Shown here piece by piece: positions 52,777 through 63,600 of a DNA stretch of 64,000 bases (positions within the stretch are counted from its first letter, which is position 1; each line of letters starts with the position of its first letter). This stretch comes from Chitinophaga pinensis (GTDB taxonomy: Bacteria > Bacteroidota > Bacteroidia > Chitinophagales > CAMDFR01), in the NCBI GenBank assembly GCA_945897725.1, contig CAMDFR010000009.1, positions 34,465-98,464 of the forward strand. Reading direction: 5' to 3'. A program made the position numbers and the translations under genes. Under the pieces are notes generated by a model that saw nothing but the letters and a program-made list of their open reading frames with translations, was not told the DNA's origin and did not search any database.

Positions 52777-53880
52777 ATGAAGCCATTCCAAATTATACTT
52801 GCTGCCATTGTTTTCTTTTTATCATTGTGCCCTGTAGCTGTCAAAGCACAAAACATTGGCGCCTTTGAAGATGACCAAAAATGGTTCTATGTCTTCGACG
52901 CAGGTGTTGTTAAAAAATTAGAATTCAATCCCGTTAAGAACTATACCGTTGGAGGTAGTTATGTTACTTACACGGATTTCCAAAATCGTTTTAAAGTCTA
53001 CTATAAGGGCAATGTGTTTGAAGTACAGGATGCAACACCACAAGCCATAGGTACCAGCGATTATTTGCTCGGTTATACCTACTTTAAGCAACTCAAAATT
53101 CTATGGAATGACAAAATCAATACCTATGAAACTTGGGCCTACAAACCTCGATTTGGAGATAGTATCATTGCCTATATTGATTATCTCAATACATTTAAAG
53201 TATTCCAAAATGGGATTTTGAGCACTGTGGAAAATTGGAATATAGATACCACAGTCAATTATTACGCTGCAGATAATCTCATTCTTTATGCCGATCAATC
53301 AAAGTCTTTCTGCATCTATACCAATGGTGTGAAAACAACATTAGAAACCATTTTACCTAAAAATTTTAAATTCGAAAGAAATACGGTTGCCTATAATGAT
53401 TATATGGACAACTTTAAAATTTATTACCTCGACAATATCTATACACCTGAAACATTCCAACCCCTCAGTTATCAAGTAGGTGAAAACATGGTGGCCTATG
53501 TTACCTATGATAATACTTTTAAAGTATTTTATGATGGTTCTGTGCAAACCTTGATGGATATCGCTCCAAAGTGGTACTACATGAAGGAGAATATTCTTGT
53601 CTATACAGATAACCAAGGCTACTTCTATAGCTATTATAAAGGAATCAAAACAAGACTCGAAAACTTTACACCTGAGACATACATGATCGACAACAATGTT
53701 TTAGTCTACACAGATTTAGATCGACGTGTGGTTTCCTTATATAATGGAAAGCAAATCAACATTAGTAACGAAGCAGTTCAAAAAACAGAGCTATACAATA
53801 ATGTGATTATCTACAAACCTCTGCCCTATAAGATTTACATCTATTGGAATGGCCAAACATTTAGTGTTGAAAAACAATAA
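52777..53880 (+). CDS. Exported protein of about ten 35-residue repeats, unknown
   Basis: Starts at ATG 52777 because it opens a signal peptide (residues 1-25, ending VAVKAQ); the frame is open upstream to 52738. The 367-residue protein is made of about ten repeats of 33-37 residues with the pattern V-x-Y-x-D-x(3-4)-F-K-V-Y-Y-x-G, then a variable part and P-x-x-Y-x-V-G-x-N; examples are VAYNDYMDNFKIYYLDN, VAYVTYDNTFKVFYDGS and LVYTDNQGYFYSYYKGI. The pattern suggests a beta-propeller or beta-helix. No sorting tail or enzyme motif is present. It follows the PorE-like gene by 56 bases and may be cotranscribed. Family not recognised. Confidence 0.75.
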   Translation: MKPFQIILAAIVFFLSLCPVAVKAQNIGAFEDDQKWFYVFDAGVVKKLEFNPVKNYTVGGSYVTYTDFQNRFKVYYKGNVFEVQDATPQAIGTSDYLLGYTYFKQLKILWNDKINTYETWAYKPRFGDSIIAYIDYLNTFKVFQNGILSTVENWNIDTTVNYYAADNLILYADQSKSFCIYTNGVKTTLETILPKNFKFERNTVAYNDYMDNFKIYYLDNIYTPETFQPLSYQVGENMVAYVTYDNTFKVFYDGSVQTLMDIAPKWYYMKENILVYTDNQGYFYSYYKGIKTRLENFTPETYMIDNNVLVYTDLDRRVVSLYNGKQINISNEAVQKTELYNNVIIYKPLPYKIYIYWNGQTFSVEKQ

Positions 53881-53952
53881 AATTTCCTAGAATAACAAAG
53901 CTGCTATGATTGAATCTGCCGTTTTGATTGGTCCTTTCAATAGCCTTGAAAA

Positions 53953-54816
53953 TTAATACAACTCGTCTAACTTCATTCTTAGATATCTACTCACCATCAC
54001 CCAGCTAAAAATGACAGTAAGTAACATACCAAGTAAGACTAAACAAATGAGTGAACCTACAAAATAAGGCAACGGTTGAAAGATATTCCATTTTGGAAAA
54101 TATTGCTCTATCAAAAAGTAGAGAGCTGTGATAAAACCACTTGCTAGACAACCACTCAAAAATCCATTAAACAATGATTTTAAAATGAATGGTCGAATAA
54201 TAAACCATCTTGTCGCACCAACCAATTGCATACTTCGAATGATAAATCGTTGAGAAAAGATAGCCAATCGAATGGTGCTCGCAATCAAGTATACGGCAAT
54301 AAGAAAAAGTATAGCAATCAATATCAAACCTGCTAAGCTCAACTTACCAATGATTTTGTCAACCAACTTAAGATCGGCCTCTTTATAATCAACCGCTTGC
54401 ACGCCAATGATCTTTTCAAAGTTGGCCTTGATTTGACTTATCTGCGCCGGAGTGTTTTGGGCTGCCTTTACTTGAACAATCAAAAGATTTGGCAAAGGAT
54501 TTTCATCTAAAAGCAGTGCAGGATCTTTCTTCATTTCTCCCTTCATTTCCTGCCAACCCTCGGCCTTAGAAACAAAAGTAATTTTCGAAACAAAATCATT
54601 TGCCTGCAGGGTCTGTTGCACCATAGCTATATCAGCATCATCCGTCAATTCAATACGTATAGCTTGCTGTTCCTTAACTGCGTCTGTAAGTTTAGACGAT
54701 TGATACACAAAATGAATAGAAAGTCCTAACACAAATAGCAAGGATGTTACAGCAATTACCGGTGAAACATAATTTGTCTTTTTTCTTTTACTCGGTTTTT
54801 CAATTTCTTCAATCAT
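53953..54816 (-). CDS. ftsX: Cell division protein FtsX
   Basis: Four-helix permease that works with FtsE to activate septal wall hydrolases. Helix 1 spans about 19-38, the extracellular domain about 40-160 (with QQTLQANDFVSKITFVSKAE), and helices 2-4 follow at about 165-188, 210-235 and 255-278. The 287-residue length fits. It is expressed leftward from its own promoter element at 54853; the FtsE-like gene is 24 kb away, as is common in Bacteroidota. Confidence 0.88.
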   Translation of the reverse strand: MIEEIEKPSKRKKTNYVSPVIAVTSLLFVLGLSIHFVYQSSKLTDAVKEQQAIRIELTDDADIAMVQQTLQANDFVSKITFVSKAEGWQEMKGEMKKDPALLLDENPLPNLLIVQVKAAQNTPAQISQIKANFEKIIGVQAVDYKEADLKLVDKIIGKLSLAGLILIAILFLIAVYLIASTIRLAIFSQRFIIRSMQLVGATRWFIIRPFILKSLFNGFLSGCLASGFITALYFLIEQYFPKWNIFQPLPYFVGSLICLVLLGMLLTVIFSWVMVSRYLRMKLDELY

Positions 54817-54852
54817 GCCTAGGCTTTATTATGATGCTTGTTTTTGATGACT

Positions 54853-54860
54853 CAAATTTA
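54853..54860 (-). promoter_or_regulatory. -7 promoter element of ftsX
   Basis: CAAATTTA on the plus strand reads TAAATTTG on the minus strand. Start predicted near 54848, leader about 32 bases. Confidence 0.45.
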
Positions 54861-54919
54861 GCCTAATCATTTTTTAGATTTATGAGAAGTAATAAACAGA
54901 ACAATGTGCAATAGTAGAC

Positions 54920-54950
54920 AAAAAAAATGCTACCCAATTGGATAGCATTT
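54920..54950 (-). terminator. Rho-independent terminator of the DUF2723 gene
   Basis: Stem AAATGCTA/TAGCATTT (54925-54932 with 54943-54950), extended by CC/GG with one bulged base. On the minus strand it runs into eight T residues (complement of 54920-54927), 16 bases after the stop. Confidence 0.88.
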
Positions 54951-54966
54951 TAATTATTTTATTGGA

Positions 54967-57900
54967 TTAACCTCCTTGTTCCTGCTGCATTGGAAACACC
55001 TTAGAAAAGTCATTCATGATGCTTTCTGTTTTCTTAGCTTCGGCTTCGTCACCATTTGTTTTGAAGATATTCATCATTGAATTGAGAATATAGAAACTTC
55101 TACGAACCTCATCATTACTTCCATCATAGCCTAATTTTTGATAATAAGTTAAATACGACTTAGTAGAATTCACCAACTCTAGTGCATATTTCTTACCATT
55201 CACTTTATCACCAGCTTTGTAGTAAACATCTGGCACCGAAAGGTTATAAATGGTTAAAGGAACACGTGAGGTGGGTAGATTCTCCATTGATTTATTCAAT
55301 AATTTAAGAGCTTTGTCTTTCTCGCCTTTGATAGCCAATGCCTCAGCACAACGTGCATAATTGCTTCGGATATTATAAGTCATTCTCAAAATATTTTCAT
55401 CCAAATATACTTTCGGATCTTTCATATTACCCCATTTGTATTTATTCATCAATCTGTCATACATCACGTCGGTTCTGATAGGAGAATTATTTACATCACC
55501 AGAAGCATTTAACATTGGGACAATTCTATAAGCCATTCCTTCTAATTGCATGTAACTATTGGTTCCTACGAATTCACCTGGTGAACATGAAGCAGCAAAA
55601 TAGATTGGTCGTTCCCATAAATTATTGGCAACAATATCTAAAATAATCAAATTGTTTTTCAATAAGGTGGTTTGGGGAATTTCCCACTCCATGCGCTTCA
55701 CCATCTTCGGCAAATCTTCTTTCGCTAGGATATCCATCTTTGACACTGCTGCTGAATCTACAGGTAAAAATACCTTTCTCGTAGGAAGATAACTTACTTT
55801 TTCTTTGGTTTCGCTATTTTGATCAATCACCTTATTTTCATCCTTTTCACTCGCTATAAACTTCATAATATCGCGAACATCATAATATTGATTTTGATCT
55901 AATAGAGGGCTTGCATTGTACCTTACCACATTGCGCACATTCGATTTGATTTGATCCCATTTAAAGGATAATTTGATAGGCGCACTTTCATTCATTCTAA
56001 ATTGTAATTGGTCAATATACCAATCAACCCCAATCAAACTTAAATTGATGACACGAATATCTGGGCGGATATTTTCTACTTCCTGTGCATACCATAATGG
56101 ATAGGTATCGTTGTCTCCTTGCGTAAACAAAATAGCATTTGGGGCACATGACTCTAGATAATCTGTGGCCATGTCTCTCGCAACGTAACGATTGCTTCTA
56201 TCGTGATCGTCCCATCCTTGTGAACCCATTAAAAATGGTGCTAGGGCACATACTGCAATGGCAACCACTGATCCTGCCACACCTGCTTTCATTCTTTTAT
56301 TTAAAAAATCTGCAATGGCAATCACTGCAAAGCCGATCCACATGCTAAAGGCGAGGGCCGAACCTGCAAAGATATAATCACGCTCTCTTGGTTCTCTTGG
56401 CGGTTGATTCAAGTACACAATTTGTAAAATACCTGTGATCAACCAAAATAAAAAGATCAATGTAAATACAGAAGGATTTTTTCTAAACAACCACACTGCT
56501 CCGATAATTCCTAGTAAAAAAGGAATACCATAAAAGACATTATGGCCCCAATTACCTTGCTCATCTTTAGGTAAGATGGTTTGATCTGTTTGTGGTGTCC
56601 CAAAAGGACGCAACACTTTATCTAAGCCATCAATACCGGTGATCCATCTGCCTTCATCATTATAATACAAACCTTGAATATCATTTTGACGACCACTAAA
56701 ATTCCACATCAAATATCTAAAGTACATAAAGCCCATCTGATATTTTACAAAGAAGGCGATATTATCTGCCATGGATAAATTCTCTTTCACGGCAAAACGT
56801 GGTTGGCCACCTGCCTGTGTCTTATTCATTTGATCAGCGGTGCTCTGCGCAATGTCTTGCGAAGGTTGATTGTCTACCACCACCAAATTGTCTCTATCGG
56901 ATCGATCAACAATATTATAATCGATGGTAGAGCTCCAATTTCTAAACCAGCCACGATACGCTTCTGCCTTCTCTCCTTCCATAATCACTCCTAAACGAGG
57001 AAACAACACTTCTACTCCATTTTTCCATACATACTTAAAGTTCTTCCCTAATGTCTCGTATTGACCTGTAGCAATATTTCTGTATGTGATATCACCTTCG
57101 TCTTTCACTTCTTTGATATCATAATTGTCTGCCGTAAACTGTGGACCAAAAATCAAAGGACGATCACCATATTGCTCACGATTTAAGTAAGACAATAATC
57201 GATAGGGATCCTGTGGTTTATTCATATTGATCGGCGTATTGGCCACTGAACGTATTGGCACCATGATATAAGATGAATTGCCTATGTACAGAAATAAAAT
57301 ACTTAATATCACTGTATTAAAAACACGACTATTCTTGTTCATATAAATTGGAATCGCAATGAGTGCGTTTACAATCACTAGTTTTAAAATAGAAGCCAAT
57401 GCGGCGCTGGCATCATCAAAGGAAGAAGAAGAAATCAGAATCAATGAGCTCACCACTACGATCAAGGCTAATTGCCAATCGGCATAACCATTTTTTCTGT
57501 TAAAATAAGATACCGAAAACAATGACACAAGGATGAGTAAAATAGAAAATATAGCACCCACATAAAATGGAAGTCCGAATGAATTGACAAATAATTTATC
57601 GAACATGGCGGCAAATGAAGGTGTACCAGATATCACAAAGGACATAATTAAAGGCACCGAGGCGAAGGACAATGCCATGGCAATTAAAAAGCTGAGATGT
57701 TGATACTTGTACTTCTTGAAATAATACACCACTCCTAAAATAGGAAGCGCAAGTAAAGAGAGTAAATGCACACCTAATGACAATCCAATGGCAAAGCCAA
57801 TCATGATAAACCATTTATCTGCATACTCGTCGTCTTCAATAGAATCCCATTTAAAAATCGCCCAAACAACAAACATCAAAAAGCCGATAGATAAGGCGTA

Positions 57901-58341
57901 CACCTCACCTTCCACAGCCGAAAACCAAAATGAATCGCAAAAAGTACCAGCAGCGGCAGCGATTATACCAGCACCGATAATTGCCACTTTATTAAACAAG
58001 GTATAATCATCCTCAGATTTGATCAAGACCTTTCTAGCTAATAAAGTAACGCTCCAAAACAAAAACAAGACGGCAAAAGCAGAAGCCAAACCACTCATTA
58101 AGTTTATCATCACAGGTACTTGTGTCATATCAGAACCGGCGAATAAGGTAAAAATCCTACCGATAATAATGAACATTGGCGCTCCCGGAGGATGCACTAC
58201 TTCTAGTTTCAAACAAGCTGGAACAAACTCGCCGCAATCCCAGAAACTTGCACTTTGTTCAATGGTAGAGCCATAAACCACTAGCGCAAATAGAAACATG
58301 AGCCATCCGGCAACATTGTTCATTAACTTAAATTGTTTCAT
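54967..58341 (-). CDS. DUF2723 family multi-pass membrane protein (PMT-like)
   Basis: A 1124-residue protein of the DUF2723 family, placed by weak similarity near GT-C mannosyltransferases. About 12-14 transmembrane helices occupy residues 10-390 and 610-720. Conserved early segments are SFWDCGEFVPACLKLEVVHPPGAP (the acidic and HPPG motif typical of the family; here split as DCGEF and VVHPPGAPMF) and QPPREPRERDYIF (about 655-667). The C-terminal 400 residues are soluble with TPR-like content. GT-C activity is inferred; the donor and acceptor are unknown. In Bacteroidota this family is a candidate for glycosylating exported proteins. Strong terminator downstream. Confidence 0.85.
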   Translation of the reverse strand: MKQFKLMNNVAGWLMFLFALVVYGSTIEQSASFWDCGEFVPACLKLEVVHPPGAPMFIIIGRIFTLFAGSDMTQVPVMINLMSGLASAFAVLFLFWSVTLLARKVLIKSEDDYTLFNKVAIIGAGIIAAAAGTFCDSFWFSAVEGEVYALSIGFLMFVVWAIFKWDSIEDDEYADKWFIMIGFAIGLSLGVHLLSLLALPILGVVYYFKKYKYQHLSFLIAMALSFASVPLIMSFVISGTPSFAAMFDKLFVNSFGLPFYVGAIFSILLILVSLFSVSYFNRKNGYADWQLALIVVVSSLILISSSSFDDASAALASILKLVIVNALIAIPIYMNKNSRVFNTVILSILFLYIGNSSYIMVPIRSVANTPINMNKPQDPYRLLSYLNREQYGDRPLIFGPQFTADNYDIKEVKDEGDITYRNIATGQYETLGKNFKYVWKNGVEVLFPRLGVIMEGEKAEAYRGWFRNWSSTIDYNIVDRSDRDNLVVVDNQPSQDIAQSTADQMNKTQAGGQPRFAVKENLSMADNIAFFVKYQMGFMYFRYLMWNFSGRQNDIQGLYYNDEGRWITGIDGLDKVLRPFGTPQTDQTILPKDEQGNWGHNVFYGIPFLLGIIGAVWLFRKNPSVFTLIFLFWLITGILQIVYLNQPPREPRERDYIFAGSALAFSMWIGFAVIAIADFLNKRMKAGVAGSVVAIAVCALAPFLMGSQGWDDHDRSNRYVARDMATDYLESCAPNAILFTQGDNDTYPLWYAQEVENIRPDIRVINLSLIGVDWYIDQLQFRMNESAPIKLSFKWDQIKSNVRNVVRYNASPLLDQNQYYDVRDIMKFIASEKDENKVIDQNSETKEKVSYLPTRKVFLPVDSAAVSKMDILAKEDLPKMVKRMEWEIPQTTLLKNNLIILDIVANNLWERPIYFAASCSPGEFVGTNSYMQLEGMAYRIVPMLNASGDVNNSPIRTDVMYDRLMNKYKWGNMKDPKVYLDENILRMTYNIRSNYARCAEALAIKGEKDKALKLLNKSMENLPTSRVPLTIYNLSVPDVYYKAGDKVNGKKYALELVNSTKSYLTYYQKLGYDGSNDEVRRSFYILNSMMNIFKTNGDEAEAKKTESIMNDFSKVFPMQQEQGG

Positions 58342-58555
58342 AAATTCTTTTAGTTACTTTAATAAAGGGACGAAATTAAAAGATTTTCACTTAAAAAAGC
58401 GATAAAAAATGAGCCCCTTCCGTTATTTATGATAATTCACTTTACTGCTTCATGGCTTCAAGAAGTTGAGTGTGTGCATGATTTCAATAAGATATTGTTT
58501 TCATTGCTCTTAAAGGTTGGCGAACTATTGAACAAACGTATCTTTTGCATCAGAA

Positions 58556-59398
58556 TTAGGAAAACGTTCCTTGAACTAAAGTAGAAATTTCCTCTATCGC
58601 ATGTTTTGCACCCATGTCAATGCCCATGTGGTTGGGCTGTTTAACCAAACAATCATTGGGATTGATTCTAATCAGCGGATATTTATCCTCAACAAATTTT
58701 TCTGAGGCTTGTCGTATGGTCGCTATGGTGTTGCCTGCCCCAATTTCTATAGCTATAATATTTGCATACTTTGTGGTGGCTTCCTTCGTCCAATTGATGT
58801 ATTCTATCAATTGATAGGTGGATCTTGTCGACACCCAAAACCAATCGCCAAATAGATAAATATTAGGTCTGCAATACGCACCACAGGTAGGACATTTGGG
58901 CAATTCTTTCACCTCAAACTTTACACTATCCACTTCAATCTTAGGCGTCAACCATGTATCTCTTTCCAAAATATCCATGCACTGCATATACCTGAGTGAA
59001 CCATGACATTCATAGATTTTATTAGGATCAAATCCTGCCTTCTGAAACTGATGATCACAATTGGAAGTCATCACAAAATAATCCTTGTTTTTTAATAAGT
59101 CCAAGAGTTGACCATATCCTTGATGTGGCATTGTTTCCTCATATTTCTTCATCAATGAAGCTGCCAATGCCCAAGCTTGTTCAGGTGTTTCATCGAAAGC
59201 CATGTGCGTCATGAGATCCATATATTTGATCTGATGGCCATCGATGTCGAGATATCTTGTCCATAGACCATCCTTCCCTCGATATTGTTCTAATCCAGAA
59301 TCAACGCTCATCCCAGCACCGGCATAAATCAAAACTGCTTCGGCATTTGAAATCAGTGAAGCGGCTGTTTCAATATTTGTAGTGGTGCTCGGATTCAT
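58556..59398 (-). CDS. Divergent Sir2-family protein
   Basis: A 280-residue sirtuin-fold protein. The NAD site begins AVLIYAGAGMSVDSGLEQYR (matching GAGxSxxSGIPxFR), the TQNxD motif appears as TSNCDHQF (about 117-124), and YECHGSL contains the catalytic histidine. The zinc-ribbon is incomplete: one cysteine at QCMD and the pair CPTC, but no second cysteine in the first pair. The C-terminal NAD segment IEIGAGNTIATIR replaces the usual VVGTSxxVxP. Such divergent sirtuins are often found in defence systems, but the neighbours here are housekeeping or envelope genes. NAD-dependent deacylase activity is possible, not assured. Confidence 0.78.
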   Translation of the reverse strand: MNPSTTTNIETAASLISNAEAVLIYAGAGMSVDSGLEQYRGKDGLWTRYLDIDGHQIKYMDLMTHMAFDETPEQAWALAASLMKKYEETMPHQGYGQLLDLLKNKDYFVMTSNCDHQFQKAGFDPNKIYECHGSLRYMQCMDILERDTWLTPKIEVDSVKFEVKELPKCPTCGAYCRPNIYLFGDWFWVSTRSTYQLIEYINWTKEATTKYANIIAIEIGAGNTIATIRQASEKFVEDKYPLIRINPNDCLVKQPNHMGIDMGAKHAIEEISTLVQGTFS

Positions 59399-59468
59399 CA
59401 GATTGGGGATGATTATTTTTTTGTTCTCTTAAAAATGGGTCCGTCTGAAGCCTAGAGTCCTATGCCGT

Positions 59469-60620
59469 TTACCAAATACACTTTTGGTCATAATAATCTC
59501 TTGTCATTTTAGTAGGAATGCAGATACTAAAAGTAAGTTCATATGCACCGAATGTTTGCATTTGCAAACCACCATAAGTAAGGTCAGCACTCACTCCCAA
59601 AGCATAGGTCGTATATTTGTTATTCATTCCACTTCTCAAAATTCCTCTGTTTCCAATGGCAATAATGACACTTCTTGTGTTCAAATTATTGTGCACCCCT
59701 GTTCGGTGATACAATCCGAAAAGCAAGGGGATTTGATTTTTATTATTATTGAGTTTGAAGTAAAAATCCAAGCCTGCTTTTAAGGAAGTATACTTGCCTT
59801 GCAACTCTAATAGCAATAAAGGTCCAAAATAAAATTGCTTCGTTGTTTTAATCGCTGATCGATAACTTATCACATATCGACGAGGCAAGGTAGCGGCCTC
59901 ATTATCAGCACCAGAGATGGCAATGTTCGGTGCAAGTACGTGGGCGATGGCAAATCCAATTTCATTCGACCAATTATCAGTGCCTCTAAAATTATGACGC
60001 ACCAATAATCCTAGGTCAAGGTCAATAAATCCACGACGGGTGATACCAAAATTATTGAAGCTACTAGATTGGTCCAAAATACCATAATTAGGATCTATTT
60101 GGTCACTAAAGACTAATCGTTTGTAATCTATTTTCACCTGATTATAGGATGTTCTAAAACCAAGAAAAATATTATATCGATCAAATATGTCGCCCTTTAA
60201 TTTGATGTGTGGCATGTGCTGACAATAACTTATACCGATAGAAGAGGTGGTTAAAAAACCTTTTCCTTCAACGTCTTGAAAAGCAAAAGCACCAATACCT
60301 GATCTAAAATGCTTGCCAATTTTTAGCATGAAATCGATATTGGCCACATAGGAAGATAGTGGCCCAGGCAGTATCCTACCAGGGACATTCGGCCAGAGGG
60401 TTCTGTAAGTTCCACTGAATCGAAGATCCTGGGCTGTTCCGGTATAGGCCGGACTAAAATTTAACTCATTCCCCATGTATTGAGAATAGGTTGGATCCTG
60501 TGCATATACTTTTGTTACCATTGTCATCATCACGATGAAACAAACATAAGCTAATAGCCTTGTCATTACTTGTTTTATACCTTGCTTAAAATAATTCATT
60601 CTCTTCAATAACTTCATCAT
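59469..60620 (-). CDS. T9SS membrane protein, PorP/SprF family
   Basis: A 383-residue outer membrane protein. A signal peptide ends near VYAQ (about 40), followed immediately by DPTYSQYMGNELNFSPAYTG, the family-defining N-terminus. The body is beta-rich with FGITRRGFIDLDLGLL and LLLELQGKYTSLKAG, typical of the predicted barrel. In F. johnsoniae SprF is needed for secretion of the adhesin SprB. Here it starts 5 bases after the stop of a SprB-like gene on the same strand, giving the same partner arrangement. The function is inferred from that pairing. Confidence 0.9.
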   Translation of the reverse strand: MMKLLKRMNYFKQGIKQVMTRLLAYVCFIVMMTMVTKVYAQDPTYSQYMGNELNFSPAYTGTAQDLRFSGTYRTLWPNVPGRILPGPLSSYVANIDFMLKIGKHFRSGIGAFAFQDVEGKGFLTTSSIGISYCQHMPHIKLKGDIFDRYNIFLGFRTSYNQVKIDYKRLVFSDQIDPNYGILDQSSSFNNFGITRRGFIDLDLGLLVRHNFRGTDNWSNEIGFAIAHVLAPNIAISGADNEAATLPRRYVISYRSAIKTTKQFYFGPLLLLELQGKYTSLKAGLDFYFKLNNNKNQIPLLFGLYHRTGVHNNLNTRSVIIAIGNRGILRSGMNNKYTTYALGVSADLTYGGLQMQTFGAYELTFSICIPTKMTRDYYDQKCIW

Positions 60621-60625
60621 AAAAT

Positions 60626-63600
60626 TTATCTTATCAATGTAACGTCACCAATTGTTTTCGGCACTTTACTGTCTCTATACAACATACCTTTCCATCGAGA
60701 ACCATCAATAAAGATAGCCTCAATCTTCCACACATAAACATCTTGTTGCATAGCTTTACCTTCGTATGTCCCATCCCACCCTTCAGCAGGTTGTGTCAAC
60801 TCTAATTTATCTGAGCTCCATAACAACTCGCCGTAGGTATTAAATACTTGGGCAAGATAGCTTTGCAATCCATAGCCTGCAGGCTTCCATATTCTTACTA
60901 AATCACTTCCTGCGCCGAAGGCAGGTGCAAAGGCGTTAGGGACAAAAAGATCGCCACAATTATGACAAAGAATTTGGAAACTGGTATCCTTGCATCCAAA
61001 AATATTTTCTGCAATAAGCATTATTTTGATATCGCTGGTTGCAATGAATCTATGAGTTGGATCCACCTCAGCAGAAAATGCACCGTCGCCAAAATTCCAT
61101 GAATAGGAAATAGCACCTTGCGATAAATTGGTGAAAATAATTGGTCCACCATTCGAGCCAATGGCGTCACCTGTTATATAAGAAAAGTCTGATATTGGAT
61201 TTTCATGAACAATAATAGTATCTCTCAAGACCAAGGAATCCATACATGTTGGATTTGCATAAGCATATAGCACAATTGAAAAAATACCTGTATCACTATA
61301 TAGATTAGACTGGTGCACAGAGCTTGTTGTGTAAGGGAATGAACCATCACCAAAGTTCCAAACATAGGTCGAAGCATTTAAGACATTTGGATAAAAATCA
61401 ACCAGTAAAGGTTGACATCCTTCAGCAGGAATGATATCAATACCGCTGATGATTGGACGAGGCACTATTTCAATCATTTTATAGGCCGTATCAAGGCATC
61501 TATAATTACTTTCTGCAATCAAGCGAATTTGGAAAGTACCCGTGGTAAGATAGGTATAGATTGGATCAACTAAAAATGAACTATCGCCATTACCAAAATC
61601 CCATGCATAGTTCACTGCCCCAACAGAATTATTGGTGATACTTATAGTTTGAGGTGCATCACAAAAGATGCTATCCGACAATGTAAATGCAGCATCCACG
61701 ATAGGATATATTTGAACTGAAGCATATGCTGTATCGATACAAATACCATCAGTGGCGACCAAGACAAGTGCATAAGTTCCACTGCTTGCATAACTATAAA
61801 TTGGATTGGCTGTAGTGCTGGTATTGCCATCACCTAATGACCAATTATAACGCAGCGTGAAGGATGTATCAGCAGGAACGGAAACACCAAACAATCGAAT
61901 AGGCTGTTGATTAAAACAAGTATTGTTTGAGACAATAGAAATATCTGGTCTCTTGTTTACATGTACGTTTTTACAGATGGTATCGCTACAACCTAAACTT
62001 GAATATACGATCAAGCATACATTATAGGATCCTCCATTGGCATAGATATGTGTTGGGGAGATCGAATTAGATGAGTCTCCATCACCAAAATACCAACTTT
62101 GTGATGTTAAAATGGAACCAACAGATGGTGTAGAAATATTGGTAAAAGGCACGGCACTGCTCGAACATTGGCTATCAATAAAAATAAAATCAGCAACTGG
62201 TCGTGAGTAAACATTAATGACTTGCGAGAAGGTATCAAAAGAGCATCCATCGGTAACATAAATTCTTACAGTGTATGTGCCTGCATTATAAGTATGGTTG
62301 ATGGTTGATCCTGAAGCAGCAATGATTGATGTACCAGGCGCACAGGAATCATTATAGGCATAATAATCAAAACACCAACTTGATGTTGCCGCACCTGATG
62401 AAAGATCTGTAAAATTTAAAGTGAATGGTTCACATCCAGAATTCACTCCATTTGTTGTAAAAAATGCTTCTACATTATTTGGTCGAACCAATATTGATCG
62501 CGTGATAAAGGTATCTCCACAAGCATTGTATACATGAAGTGTGATATTGTATGTAATCGGACTTGTTGTAGTATTATAGAAAGTATGATTCACTGCAGGC
62601 CATGTTGGTGCAATGATACGTGGAAACATTGTCAAATCGGATGTAGTATCTCCCCAGTCAAAAATAATAGAGTCTATAGTACCAAGCAATAATGTATTGG
62701 TTGCAAAGCCTAGAGTAAGAGGCGAGCACCCGTCAAAGGCAGATGGCATAAAATTAGGAATAGGAATTGTGTTGAGTAAGATGGTAGCATGAGCAGTATC
62801 GCCCGGACAGCCAGCAGCGATAGGATAAATAGAATAATTGAGAACACCCTGACTTGCAATGATGCTTGTATTGGTGAGCACTTGAGATGGTATTGTGTCT
62901 GAAGTACCTGAAGCAATATATCCTGAAATATCTGTTGCACTCGCATTCCAACTTAAATTGGTTCCTCTAATTGTTGAAGTGATTATGATTGGTATGGTTG
63001 CTGAACCACTGCATAATTCTTGCGTATCAGGAATTGCCATAATACTTGGTCGAGGTAAGACAATAATGAAACACTCTAAGCTATCTCCACTACAACCATT
63101 ATAACTTGGCTGAACTATATACCTCAAAGTGTCTTGTATTGCTGATGCATTGAATAGTGCCTGAGCAGGGATAACATTTCCTGTTCCAGCAACTACAAAG
63201 CCTGTAACGAATGGACCACTTACCGCATACCATCTATAAGTAGTTCCAACGACATCACTTGATAGCACAATATTTCTGGAGCTATCTTCTGTACAAATTG
63301 TTTGTACTCTAGCAATGGCGCTAATATGAGGTCTTGGCGTGATGGAGATTTGATAAGTATCAGAAATGCCGACACAACCATCATAGCTTATAACAGCAAC
63401 ATAGTTAAGCACTGTGATGCTTGTTAAACTAGAATAAATTCGTTGTGATGGAATAGTATTTGAACCGGTACGCAGGGTGCCAGTGATTCCAGAAATACTA
63501 TCTAGGCTCCAACTAATCATCGAACCTGGAGTCGTGGAATTAATGTTTACTAGACTTGTAAACTCACCAGAACAAATGGTTTGATTAGGCAGAGAAAAAG

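Noticed and set aside
58342..58555. A gap of about 210 bases between the DUF2723 gene and the Sir2 gene, checked for a promoter or RNA.
   Set aside because: AT-rich without a TANNTTTG match in the right orientation or a stable hairpin that I could see.
58556..59398. A Sir2-based anti-phage defence system.
   Set aside because: No partner effector, helicase, Argonaute or mobile genes flank it; the neighbours are DUF2723 and PorP/SprF genes. A divergent sirtuin alone is not enough.
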